Below, piece after piece: positions 13,531-25,515 of a DNA stretch of 64,000 nt. This DNA comes from Dipetalonema caudispina (Eukaryota; Nematoda; Chromadorea; Rhabditida; Onchocercidae): contig JABVXV010000279.1 in the NCBI GenBank assembly GCA_013365325.1, positions 1-64,000 on the forward strand. The letters run 5' to 3'. The notes beneath the pieces were generated by a model. The model saw nothing but the letters and a program-made list of their open reading frames with translations, did no database searches and had not been told where the DNA came from. A program made the position numbers and the translations under genes. Every line of letters starts with the position of its first letter. Position 1 is the first letter of the stretch.

Positions 13531-16500
13531 CTAATGTATTCTTGATAAATCTTCGACAAGCTTTAGCACATCTTCTGCCGTCGCATCCACTAGTTCCGTA
13601 GTTTCGGAAGACGGTATACCTGAAAGTAATGTGATTATTCGAATGATTGGATAAAACATTTTAAATTTATTCAGTGTAAATACTTGAAAGTTTTAAAAAG
13701 CTAACTAAAAAGTTGGACAGCGATAAAACATTAAATTAAAATGCAGAGGAAAAAAGTATTAAGTTCTGTACTATTTAGTCTAATAGCACAAAAAGGTTCG
13801 TGCTATTGGGATTGCTGAGACAGGTAAAAAGACCAAAGCAGGTGATATCCTTGTTAATCAGGCATTATGAAGATTTATCTTTTACCATCTCTAGATCTAA
13901 ATTTTGTTTTTCCTTAGCTAATTAGCAGTGAAAGTAGAAAATGACCAAAAAATACAAGGCAGCGCAACTTACAGCTCAGAGCTATCACTGGATGCAAGAA
14001 ATCAAGATCAGCTCGCGAACCCACCTTGAGATAACTCAACCTACTTCACAACTATCTTAATTAATTACAGCAATTACAAGCCGTAGTTACCAAAATCATC
14101 TATCCAATCAGTACATTTTTCAATACTTTTAATTCTGTCATGTTTACTGTTTTTTCTTTCTCGCCGTATTCTGCCTTCTTCTTAAATAAATCAAATTTCT
14201 CAAGAAGTATGCAATTTTAAGCTGTGATTATTTCCAAAAAATATTTAACTTTAGTATATATAAATCTACGCTACAAACTTATTGCCATGCTAAAATATTT
14301 CCAATCTTTAACCTAAATACTATCAAATCTAATAGATTTGAGCGAACTCCACTTCCCACGATCAGAAGAATCTCAGAGAATCGTGTTTTGTTCTAGTCGA
14401 AGTACATGGAGAAATGTATACAGCACTTTTCTTGAAATTTGTAATAATATAAGCAGAACTCATAACTTTCAAACAACAGCTGGAAGGATGCATTCTTCGA
14501 AAATTAAAACACCTATATGACATTTTTGCTTAGAAAAAGGGTACTAGGGCTAACGAAAGTTATGGAATGAATAAACAAACATGGACCTTATCTGTAAACA
14601 ATCCATGAAAATAAAAATTACGAAAAATAATGCATCCTTACTGTTTAACAACGGCATTTTAAGTCCGTCAACAATCTGTCCCACCGAATCTTTGCCCGTA
14701 TCCAAAATGCTCTCGATTAGATCACCATCGATGAAACCATTTGGAACTTCGCTTCGCTTTTCTGTTTCAAATGTTCTATACTGTGTATGTGAAATTCGCA
14801 TACAGTTTTCTGTGTATTCAGCCAAACGTTTCTGAACGTCTTGCAGGAATCTGAAATGCAAGAATCAACATTCACTTTTAACTTCAACCATAGAACTAGA
14901 AGAACCATAGAGAGAGTTCTGGTTGGAAATTAAGAGTGTCATAAATTCTCCTTCATTCCGTAAATTAATGAAAACAAACTTACGTGTAAAGCACCGCTGG
15001 CATTTGAACAATAACTCCTATACCACCATCTGAAGTACCATACAAAATCGAGGAATGGTAAAGTGGTGCCACATCAACCTGGGTGGCAGTTAAAGATCCA
15101 TGGCAGAACACATTAACCATTTCACCCAAGTAAAATAACCCTAATTCCTGAAGAAATGCCTTCCAATATATTTTGCAAAATCATTTAAACTACAAAATTT
15201 TTGAAGGATACAATATAATCCAAAAACTTTTGAAGAAGGAATGGAAATATCAATTACTTGTAATCTTGTCCCTTCCTCTTTGAAGACTGTGAATGAATCC
15301 TTGATTACTGTAAATAAGTTATACGAGTTCTCGGCACCCAAAAAGTTGTCAGAATCGATTATCTCACAAGCGGACATCCAATTTGTCATGAAATCTCTTA
15401 AAATCATGATTAAACAATTGACGACCACAAAAAAAAAAAAAAAAAAAAAAAAAAAACTGATCTTGCACGAATAATTCTAAAATCTTCAAGAATAGCAAAA
15501 CCGCTCGTTGAAAAATAAACTAATACACACATTAAGTTCAGGAAATATGAACATGAGTCAGACAGGTTACTGCTAAAACTCCTCCGCTTATTCCCAACAC
15601 TCTCCTAATAAAATCATAACACAGGGGAATTTAAGTGAGAAAATATTAAAGATCAAGTAAACTTTTACCTAGCTACTTTTTCAAACGTTGATTCCATTGA
15701 TTTATAGGAAAGAAGCGAAAGGGACCGCATCAAATCACCCACTAAAATTAAGTCATTCTTAGTCTTTAAATATAATGCGGTAACGTTATCAAAATCTGAA
15801 CATTCCAGCCGCAATTCTTTGTCCGCAGTCCATTCAAATAACCGAACACAACTATTGATTGCAACTACCAGTTTTCCTGCAATGTCTTAGTTTTCGTATA
15901 TGATAAAATAACTTGAGCACAATCACTTTTTACAACACCCCTCTTCTTGCTACAAAAAGCTACTTTTTCAGTTAATTAGGATGTCAAAAATAGCAGAAAA
16001 ATGTCCTTCCTTTTTTCATCCACAAATTTCCGAATTTTCAATTTTAAATGTTGAATAAAAAACGAAATGGAATGTTTCCAAGAATCGATTTTACACACAC
16101 CATCCATAGACTGAATCGAATAAGCGGCTCCTTTAATCTCTTTTTCATACACCAAACGCATGCGTTCAGGACCTTCTGACGCTTGAAACATCATGATACG
16201 GCCCTGCAATCACAAGTTTCCACTGATTTGAAGAACTGATTAAATCTGTCTAAATAACTGGAAATCAGAGACTACGAGGGATAATTTAAAATGGATAAAC
16301 TGGTGATTGTGCAACTAACCATTTTGGATTCTGTTTCATCAGACATGATAACTGCAGTACCAACAACGTAATAAGGTTGATTATCATTTCCGAGTTGACA
16401 AGAAGCCAATGACATTGCCATCTCACTGCCTTCAAGCTCATGAGAATGTAATATTTCAAATGTATTGGAATCCAGCAACAAAATTGAACTGACCTGCAAT

Positions 16501-19500
16501 CTTACTGCACTCATACTATGTATGCGATCAAATAATGCGTGTAATAATGAAATTTTCAAAACGAAATACTTGAAACTTAAATCCATAATTTCCAACCACT
16601 TTAACCATTTTAACAACTTTTTTAATATTAATTCAATGTATGCATTATGGAAAACAAGCCATAATTAATAGTCTTTAATCTATCTGAATTGCTCACTTCC
16701 ATTTCCTCAGCCAAACATTCCGGAGTAGGTTCTCGTCTCATGGAACTCAGCCGACTACTTGATGTTTCCATTGCATTTTTTGATGCACATTGTCCAAAAT
16801 GATGTTTCCCCATGGCATCCACAAACTGAAGGAAAATAAAAATAAAACATATGTCTTATACCGGGAAGTATTAGATGTCTCCATGATCAAATAAAAGTGT
16901 CTGCGTCGATCTTTTCATTGGAGGGTAGAAACAAAACATACACACAAATATATACACTATGTAAATAAAGAACAAAAACAAAATCACCTCTAATCGTTCA
17001 ACAGTTACGGCAATCGTATTTGTTTCTGGCTGGTAAGCAATTCGAGAAGGACTTTCACCCAGTGGGACTGTTCTGATGTGCAGCTTTTGGATATCATCGA
17101 TTCTACCTGGAAAAAACTATGGATTTTCTGGACATCATCATTTCATCTCAAGAAAAAAAGAAGAAAAAACTGGAAATAACATATCGCCGAAAAAGTCTCA
17201 CGATCCGGTACTTACTGACACTATTTTAGCACTAAGTGTTACAAACATTATTTGAATATGATTAATGATTGGGACTAACCGATAACCAATGAATATCCAT
17301 CAGTAAGTACCAAGGCATCTGGATAAGCTTCTGCATAAAGTGGTGTCATTGTGGAAACCATTCTGAGGTTTACATTAGAAAATAAAAGTTTCTGATTCGA
17401 AGAATAAATGACTGCTGGACGATCACTGCACACGAAGATATTGTGAATTTGAGAACACCGAGACCGAAATTTACGCAAATGTATTGGTTGTGTCCCAAGA
17501 GTTGCTTTTTTTGGATCCAAAAGAGCACCTAGAATCAGACACATTGATAAAACGTGAAATTTATTCTTAATGCAAAAGTGAATCCCGTTATCCACGTCCT
17601 ATGAAGAGTGGCCACAAATTTTTCGATAACAAACAAGTAACGTATGGTCTGCATTGAAACATGAAACCATTCTGTGCTAATTCAAATGAACATATTAACA
17701 GCTGGACCGCGATCGCGAACCAGAACTTAAAACAAATACTTCAACAAACTCCAGGCTAACCAGTTTTCATATCAATTTGAAAATAATGCACTGTCCCATC
17801 ACCAAGCGCCACTAGTAAATAAACGTGTCCTTCCATTGGACTTAACATAATGGATCGAGAGAGCATATCACCAGCTATCTTTTCTCGAACTACTTCTACT
17901 AACTGCGGCAAAGTACGCAGCGCAACCGAAAGATCAGTCCAGTAGCCAACAGCACAAATTTCAGAACGCAGTGTATTGTTTCCTTAAAATGAAAAAACTG
18001 CAACCATTATAGACTAATCCTAATATCAATTAAAATTAATTTCTACATCAGAATAGGGTTATATCTGAAAAAAAACCCGCTATCCTCTTGATCCACATAT
18101 AATTAAGCGGTAGAGAAACTTGTCAGAGTTAATGAAGTCAAAAAGATGTTTGAAAGGTTGGTTTGTAGATTGAGATTACTAAGTGAATAACAGACTGCGG
18201 GCTCTAGAATCTAGTATTGAAGCACTTCTAGCCTCCATTTTTTATACTTCCTGAAGAGTTCATCATAAATGACGGGTAACTTACCAACAGGAGTGATGTC
18301 AATGCAAGAAATTTCAAATTCGCATTCCAACTCGGTGATTGCTTTAATGCCAGTAGAATCTGCTTCTAGATAAATCAGAAGAGCTCCACAGGCTACCACT
18401 AATTGACCTGTAATAGGCTGAGAATTTTTGTGTAATATTAATTGGACTATTCTACACCTCATACCACTGCACATTATTCTTCTGTTAGGAGTGATAAGAC
18501 TTAGGAAAATAAAACTCAGACTGAGAATTAAGCATAGCTAAACATACTGAGAATTACACATAGCTTATTCCACTGTTAAATGTTAGTTCCCGAAAGTTTA
18601 CAAATAAATCCTTGATGGTACCACTGATCATCTCTTTTTGCTCAATAAAATAAAATTCTCCTTTATCCACTTCAGTGAGGTAATTGAACTAGTTTATAAC
18701 ATAATGGAAGATCTAAAATCAATAAAAAATTCATGCCAGTTATTTCATTGACAGCGACAAGCGTGATCCATTTGGGAGCTTTCCATACTTGAATATTCCC
18801 ATCATCGATAAGAATTACTTCGCCATGTGTTACTTGTAAAACTGTTTTACTATGGAATAGACAGCCTGCCCAAAGAGTTGCACCGTCAACTGCGAAACCT
18901 ACAGTTCAAAATATTTGATTAGAGTGCAAACAAACGAGTGGAACCACATGCTGAATTCCAGAATTTGAGCTGATGAAATTTATGGTAGTTGAAATGTAAG
19001 ATATAACCGACTTTACCAATATTTCGCTGAAAAAAACAATCGCAATGACGACATTAATACTATGTCATCAAACGAAGTATAATTAATGCGAAATTAGCTA
19101 CCTATTATCTGTGTGTCCTCTAATTCCTCGCCATTAATCAGCAGAACATGTGTTTCGCTATCAAAACTGAGAATTAGATAATCATCAAACTCATGGTCAT
19201 GTGTACGAAGGGTAAACATGTTTTTGATGCCCTTTAGCTCTACAGAGGCTAATTCTTCGATGCCAATTCCATTTCTAATGATACGAATAGTACCATCCTG
19301 AAAAACATCTTACTGAGATTTGAACAAGATTTCACATATGCAATTAAGAAAGAAAGAAAATGTTACAAGGAAAACTTCAATTTTTGCTCATCTATCCAAT
19401 TTGCCCTTGTACTGATTACGGATTCACAAATCATCATGCTTACTTCAGATTGAAACAAACAAACTCACTTTGTAAGCTCCAGAACATGTTAAGATTTGTT

Positions 19501-22500
19501 GCTGCCCATTACACCGCATTACTGTCATATCTCTTATTGGTGCCAGGTTCGTATAGCTGTCCAACAACGATATGTAGCCAGTACCGTCTGCTCGTGGTTC
19601 TAAACCAAAAAAAAGGAAATCAAACTAATAAAGAAGACACAAAAGTTTTGCTAAATATAAGGAAGAATGGAATCAAATGAGTTGAACAACCCGAAAATCG
19701 GACAATATCCTTAACTATTATTACATTAAATATATGGTATTTCTGATAATATTAGAAATTATTTTCCAGAATTTTTAACTCTTATTATGACAAATATAAA
19801 AAGAATAATTTAATGATGATCAGCTATATTTTCAAGAAAAAAGAAAAACCCTGTGATAGATTTCATTATTACTTGGTTTACTGCGCGAGAAATATCTGTC
19901 CTGTCAAAAAAGCAGACCTGTACTGAGACGTATCAGCTGACTATCACCAAAACGTGAACCAATAAAACAGACCCCATTATCCAAATAGCACATGCACTCC
20001 GCTATACAAGTCTCCCCCAATCTTTCGACCTACACAGAACGATTAAAAATGAAAACGAACATAATTCAGACCCTAAAAAATAAAGACTATGCATATGCCG
20101 TTACTACACGCACTATTCGACTTAATTTCTCTTTTAATTGCGAGAAACGTAAAAAAAATACAAAAGTTTGCCAAATCTGACTGAAACTTCGAATTTTAAT
20201 GTAAATAGCAACCTGTGTCTTGGATCATTGGAATTAAAAATTGTTTTTAAATCAATTTTAAATCATAAAATCATATTATGCATAATTTTAGTATTATAAG
20301 TTGAAAAGGGAAGAATGGAACTACAGCTAAAGATCATTTCCAGCGAGAAATGCAGAACTCAAACTTGCGACCTCTTCAAGTTAACCAAGCTTAAATAGCA
20401 GAAATAACTGCACAACGGAAAACACACTCTAAAATGATTGGAAAATATGTGGTAATAAGTTACTTACGCACGAATGCTTATATAAACTCAAACCTTCATA
20501 TCCCTCACACTCAGAGCTGAGTTTTCATCTTGTTCCTGATCTTTGCCCAGCTCTAACAACAACATATACAAATTGCCAGCTAAATCGGCCAATAAATATC
20601 GCTGTCCATCACGATCCACTGGAGCATAACAATTCGGATGAGTATTGTGAAGTCTTGATCCAGGCACTCCTGCATAACGCAAGGCATCATCGCCTCCTGA
20701 AAAGACCCAGTTCACAGAGAGTCAAGAATCATCAGAAGTTTTAAAACCCTACTGCTATGCTTCAGGACATGACTCCTCATTTGCCTTCCTTTCCTTATGT
20801 TGCTACTTTTATTATTGTTGCTAAACGACATGAACGATGATAATCATTTCAAATTATGAGAAAGTTGAATTACATAATTATTTGATATGATCATGATTCA
20901 AAGCTTACACCTAAATCAAAGAAGCATGTAACGAATGCTGTTAATCTAATGCAGTTATGAATATAATGAAACCGGCAATGGCTTAGATATTAATTACTAT
21001 TATAACACATTAAACAGTAATTTACAGTACAAACGGCCATATTTCACGAATGTGTATTTAAAAGCACTACCAGATTGTCATACTGTGAAAGATTTTCCTC
21101 ATGGTATATTAACTGTAACCACAGCTAGCCCTACATCATTAAAAAATAACCACTCAAATCATGTGATTGTAATTCAAAACAAAGTTGCAGGTTTGAATTA
21201 TAGCCAACATGAAAGGAAATTCACCTTTATGATACGAAATAGCGTCGGGACCAGCAATGAGACATCCACCTACAGGTTCTGGAACACCAATCACCATGCT
21301 CGCTTCCCCTTCGAGATTATCGTGCTTCCAAAGAGGTGGGCTGAGCTCTTTATCATCAATATTAAGAGTGACTACTTTTATATGGCGCCCGTTATCATCT
21401 TGATATATGTAAGCAAGTGTTGGACGGTCTGAAAATATACTGTGAGGTATTTTTCGGTATTCGAAAGTTTATTTTTGCAGTATTGTGTTGCCTTCTTAGA
21501 TAACTCGGCTAAAGGTGTTATATATTCAGTCGCAGAATTATATAAAAAAAGATTCCATGCCACAAAAACTCCGATCCTATAAAAACGCCTCCAAAACTTA
21601 ATAACTTCTGCAGAAAATTGATGTTACCAGGATCAGACATAAATGTAATGTCAATGATGTACAAGTCATCACATCTAACGTTGAAACCACGTAGATCTTT
21701 CCCTTCATTCCATTGCACTACTTTTAGAAGGCCATCGTATAAACGAAATACCATCAACTACAAGAAATGTAAACAATAAAGTTGTTGTCATCAATTCTGC
21801 GCAAGGAATTAGTCTTCTTATATAAATAAAACGTTAATTGTCTCTCGTATTGTATCTTCGTATCGTCACTGAACCATCTTTTGATGATTAAATACAAGTA
21901 AAGAATATCTTACTCCCGATGAATGGACAGTTGCTATCATTCCTGTTTCGGATGGTCGTCCAACTCGATCCACAATGTGTCCTGAAGCTCGTGTACGCAA
22001 CTCGCTCTCCGGTGTCCAGCGAATTATAGCCAAATGGTACTTTGCTGTCAGGATTAGCAAACTATCTACATCCTACAATGTACCAACTTTTTTATCGATT
22101 TCTCTCTCAGTTGTAGCCTAACAAAATGAAAAATGGTTGCTTCCTTTGCCTGATGGACTGGGGTGGAGATATACCAATAATTCACATTTACACTTAATTG
22201 AAAAAAAAAAAAAAAACAGTAAAAAGTTGAATTTTATTGGAAACCCAAAAGTCTAAAACCACTTTTACTTTGGTCATAGAAATGAAACAGAAATAAAAAA
22301 TAAAGCTGCAGATTAATAAATCTATCACTTTATTATTTATCTGCAGAGCTTCAATGTGGAAGCAGGTTTGTTATGACACTGTCTTGTGACGTCTGTAGAT
22401 GACCATCCCAATCAAGGCTATACAGATATGTAGAAAATAAGAATCCATACTTCACCCGGCGCCCTGAACAGTTTTATCGTTGCGATGCGCCCGAACACTG

Positions 22501-22666
22501 GACATTCCCTGTGCGGTTTTAGTCCTTCCGGTGTGACCAAAAACAGCTCCACGCGATTGGTTTTTGCTAGCACTAAATTTAGTTCCGTAGGAACAATAAA
22601 ACTACCAACCAAAGCATGGGTTACTACTGTTGGCTTGTAAGCTGTCACAATATAATTGAGGGCCAT
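13531..22666 (-). CDS. ddb-1: DNA damage-binding protein 1 (DDB1)
   Basis: CUL4 ubiquitin-ligase adaptor and UV-damage binding subunit; the family folds as three beta-propellers plus a helical C-terminal domain. Twenty-one exons join in phase to 1,146 aa (human 1,140): 22451-22666, 21914-22072, 21628-21757, 21225-21428, 20494-20696, 19918-20029, 19469-19599, 19102-19297, 18737-18898, 18285-18407, 17761-17982, 17280-17528, 16988-17106, 16697-16825, 16320-16493, 16101-16203, 15669-15876, 15258-15396, 14984-15147, 14642-14850, 13531-13619. Family signatures are [13 protein letters not shown] at the start, GRPSETG (about 110-116), [15 protein letters not shown] [14 protein letters not shown] (about 651), [17 protein letters not shown] (about 1086) and the C-terminus [12 protein letters not shown]. 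The start is the Met that aligns with the family; a longer upstream open frame is ignored because a 3' splice site lies 11 bases before this ATG. Exon 9 uses a GC donor. Exon 14 carries a Ser/Glu-rich low-similarity segment. Confidence 0.97.
15429..15456. repeat. A28 homopolymer in a ddb-1 intron
   Basis: A 28-base A run on the plus strand, which is T28 on the coding strand. It lies 33 bases upstream of the exon 18 acceptor and is probably tolerated as part of a pyrimidine-rich intron end. Confidence 0.9.
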
Positions 22667-22676
22667 TTCAAGGCTC

Positions 22677-22680
22677 CCTA
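22677..22680 (-). promoter_or_regulatory. Predicted trans-splice acceptor of ddb-1
   Basis: On the minus strand, TTTTAG immediately precedes GGAGCCTTGAA and the ddb-1 ATG, leaving an 11-base leader. An AT-rich tract with no nearby upstream exon fits spliced-leader addition. A cis-spliced upstream exon cannot be excluded. Confidence 0.45.
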
Positions 22681-25502
22681 AAATTTCATTTAAAATTTTA
22701 ATTTCTATGTCCAACTGCCCGATTAAGCGATAATTAGCGGAATCCCTACATAAAATTAAACATAGACAAAAACCGCACAAACAAAAATAACAGAACAAAT
22801 AACACCAAACAGCAACAAAATACTTATTTCGAAACATAAGTCCCCAACAATTCACTCAACCTAATACCAGAGTTAACGCAACCCACCCATGAAAACTTTG
22901 TATCTCAGGGGAAAATGATGTAGGGCATTTTCAAAATAGAGAATTGTTTGGCATTAGCATAAAAATCCATATGTGTTGTTGATCAGTGAAGACTAGACAA
23001 TTCAAATATTATCTTAATTTTGAAATCGGAGTTAAACAATCGGTGATGAAGGAAAATTGGACAGAATAATTCAACAAAATGTGTCGTAAATCGTGCAATT
23101 GTCTCCTACCCAAAGCAGCTTGAAAGAAGTGCTAGAATGAATCATAATACAGCACTGTTGAAGTCGAATATTTAGGCTACAATATTACCATCATGCAATT
23201 TGTGCACGAAGACTAACTGGACATAAATGTTAGATAGATCACTTAAAGTCTATGTTGAGCGCTTGATGTGAATAACTGATCACCCCCTGGAATCTTCTAA
23301 TGGTACAATATAATTCATTGTTATTATGCAGAACCGATGATGCATTGTAATAATTATTTATTTCGCATTTCAGTTTCTATCTTCAGGAACATTACTGGCA
23401 TTTAGTTCAGGAAGGTTTACCTTTCTTTGTCTCTCTTCCCTTTATAATACATCGACCATTCCTTTTTTTGTTTTTGTTATTAGTCACAGCGGACAATTGC
23501 TTTGACATTTAAGATTATGCAGCAAATCGTCCTACACTGTTGATGACTTGTTCTACTGAACTTCCGGATTCCATCTGAACGATTAATATCATTGGAGTTA
23601 AAAATTATACCTCCGATTTTAGATTGCTCCACATTTTATTGGTATTTTTCATATTCCTCCAGAATTTGCGTGCAAGATGTTTATTCAGCTCAATCAATCG
23701 AAATGATTCGATGTGCGGAGATAGCTGAATTGTCTCATTAAAATCAGATCACAATCGCTTTGATAATTGACATTCTTATGCATTAGCAATGTCAATGTCA
23801 CTTCTGATACCATGATTATTTATATATCCGTATGATCGAAGCAGAAGTTGCTCAATGCGAGAAAATAATCTAGCAGGAAATGAAAAGATATCAACTGAAA
23901 ATACATTTGTGCTGCCAAAATTTTAAAAATATTCAACATTCAATATAACATTTTAAAATTGGATCGAATTTTCTCTTTCTTTTGATCGGAATGAGACCAA
24001 ACTTAACATAAAAGAGATAGTCCTCACAAAAATTCAACTATATGGCTCAGCGTATTCTCATTTTTACATCAAGTACTCAAATTAATAAGGAAATTTCATA
24101 ATTTTTCTTATTCAATTTAATCTATAAGTAAAAGAAATATCGGAATGAGGTCAAGGCTGGGTCAAATGACTAATTACATCGGAACAGCATAGAATTAGAC
24201 TGTGTATATGTTATTTTATAGTTTCAGCAAGTGCGGATGTTGTTTGTGAGGTAAAAGATTATGTGCATTGCGGTGCTGTTACAAACATCTTGCAGAAATC
24301 GATTCGAAGAAAGCACCTACTTCATTTTAAAGCTGAAAATGAAGGCAGCTATTGCTTTTTCAACAAGCTTTTAGATTTTCCACAACGAATGAGTGAAATG
24401 ATTGTTAAGTTTCGAATCAATGTTAGGCATTTCATTCATCTTCACATGCCTAAAATTTTCTTATCATGAATAGTCACAATTTTGAATTATTCTATTAATT
24501 GATTAATGACAAACCTTAGCATGGTAGAGATATCTGGCATCAATTTATAGTAAAATATGTATTCAAAATTAGGTTGCACCATTGTAGCGTGCTGAAACTT
24601 TTAAAAACAAAAAACCTGGATAGAAATTCAAGTAATAAATGCTATGTCAATTAGATGGGTAAATTAAATAAGAATTGTTTATGTTCTAGATGTATTGTGC
24701 TTACTAATTAATATTGAAGGTATGTCACTGATTAAGAAATGTAGGAAGTTTTATATTTTTTCGCTTGTGCAACAGTCTGTTTGCTATCATAAATTCCATT
24801 TATGTATTACCGATAATTGCTTTATCAATATATTTTTTTTTCATCCTTATAAGCTCTATATACTTCTGTGCAATTAAGTCTCAATCATTTTGAATGCACA
24901 CTTTGTAATGACACATTTCGGACCTTCACTTGTTCGATTTGCAATCTTATCAGAAATGTCAAAACATATCCTATCATTTATCAAACATATCCTTACCAGT
25001 TCATCTCATATATTTTCTTTTCCCATAGCTTTTCGCTAGATAGTTCGGAAAGTATTTGTAGAATTCTTCAAAACCTTCTATACAATATTTCAGGAATAAT
25101 CTGCAAGAATTTTGCAATACTTACCCGATGCCAAGCTTCAGAACTAAACACATTTATCGTTCCTGAAAATGATTTTCTAAAAATGACTTTCGCTCAGTAT
25201 CATCTTGATACGCAAGGTGTTTTACATTAAGATTCAATGTTAACTCATTCGCATGTGAATGTGAACGGAATCATTTGATAGCTAGGCTTGTTTTGTGTGA
25301 CCAATTCATGGCTAGCCAGATAGTTTTGTTTTTTTGCAAAAATTGAAGCTATCATTCTTTTATTACTTGGGATTACCGGTCTTTCTCCTTCTATAACAAG
25401 CACAAGTGCGCATGACATAACCTTTCAAGCAGCTAGAGGGTTCATCGAAAACATATAGATGGATTGCTGATTCCGAAAAAAATATTGGAAATGAATTATT
25501 TC

Positions 25503-25510
25503 AGTTTCAG
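25503..25510 (+). promoter_or_regulatory. Predicted trans-splice acceptor of the alpha-2/delta gene
   Basis: Two successive TTTCAG-type acceptors end at 25504 and 25510, leaving 11 or 5 bases before the ATG at 25516. This is the short-leader pattern of nematode spliced-leader sites. Inferred from sequence only. Confidence 0.45.
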
Positions 25511-25515
25511 TTGTA

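Larger units (their letters stand above)
22667..25515. other. Divergent intergenic region between ddb-1 and alpha-2/delta
   Basis: This 2.85-kb region lies between two divergently transcribed genes, so it should carry both promoters. The plus-strand frames at 24263-24469 and 24868-25230 have no recognised domain and do not splice in phase onto the alpha-2/delta first exon, which has its own signal peptide and start. They are most likely chance frames or untranslated leader. Confidence 0.5.

Noticed and set aside
14581..14835. Plus-strand frame over ddb-1 exon 20
   Set aside because: Antisense shadow of a conserved coding exon, with no domain of its own.
22418..22855. Long frame starting MNCWGLMF upstream of and through the ddb-1 first exon
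   Set aside because: The upstream part is a hydrophobic Cys/Phe/Leu-rich chance translation. A 3' splice site lies 11 bases before [13 protein letters not shown], which matches the DDB1 N-terminus.
24868..25230. 120-codon frame upstream of alpha-2/delta considered as a first exon
   Set aside because: No phase-matched junction to the [12 protein letters not shown] exon. The exon at 25516 supplies a good signal peptide and the right phase.
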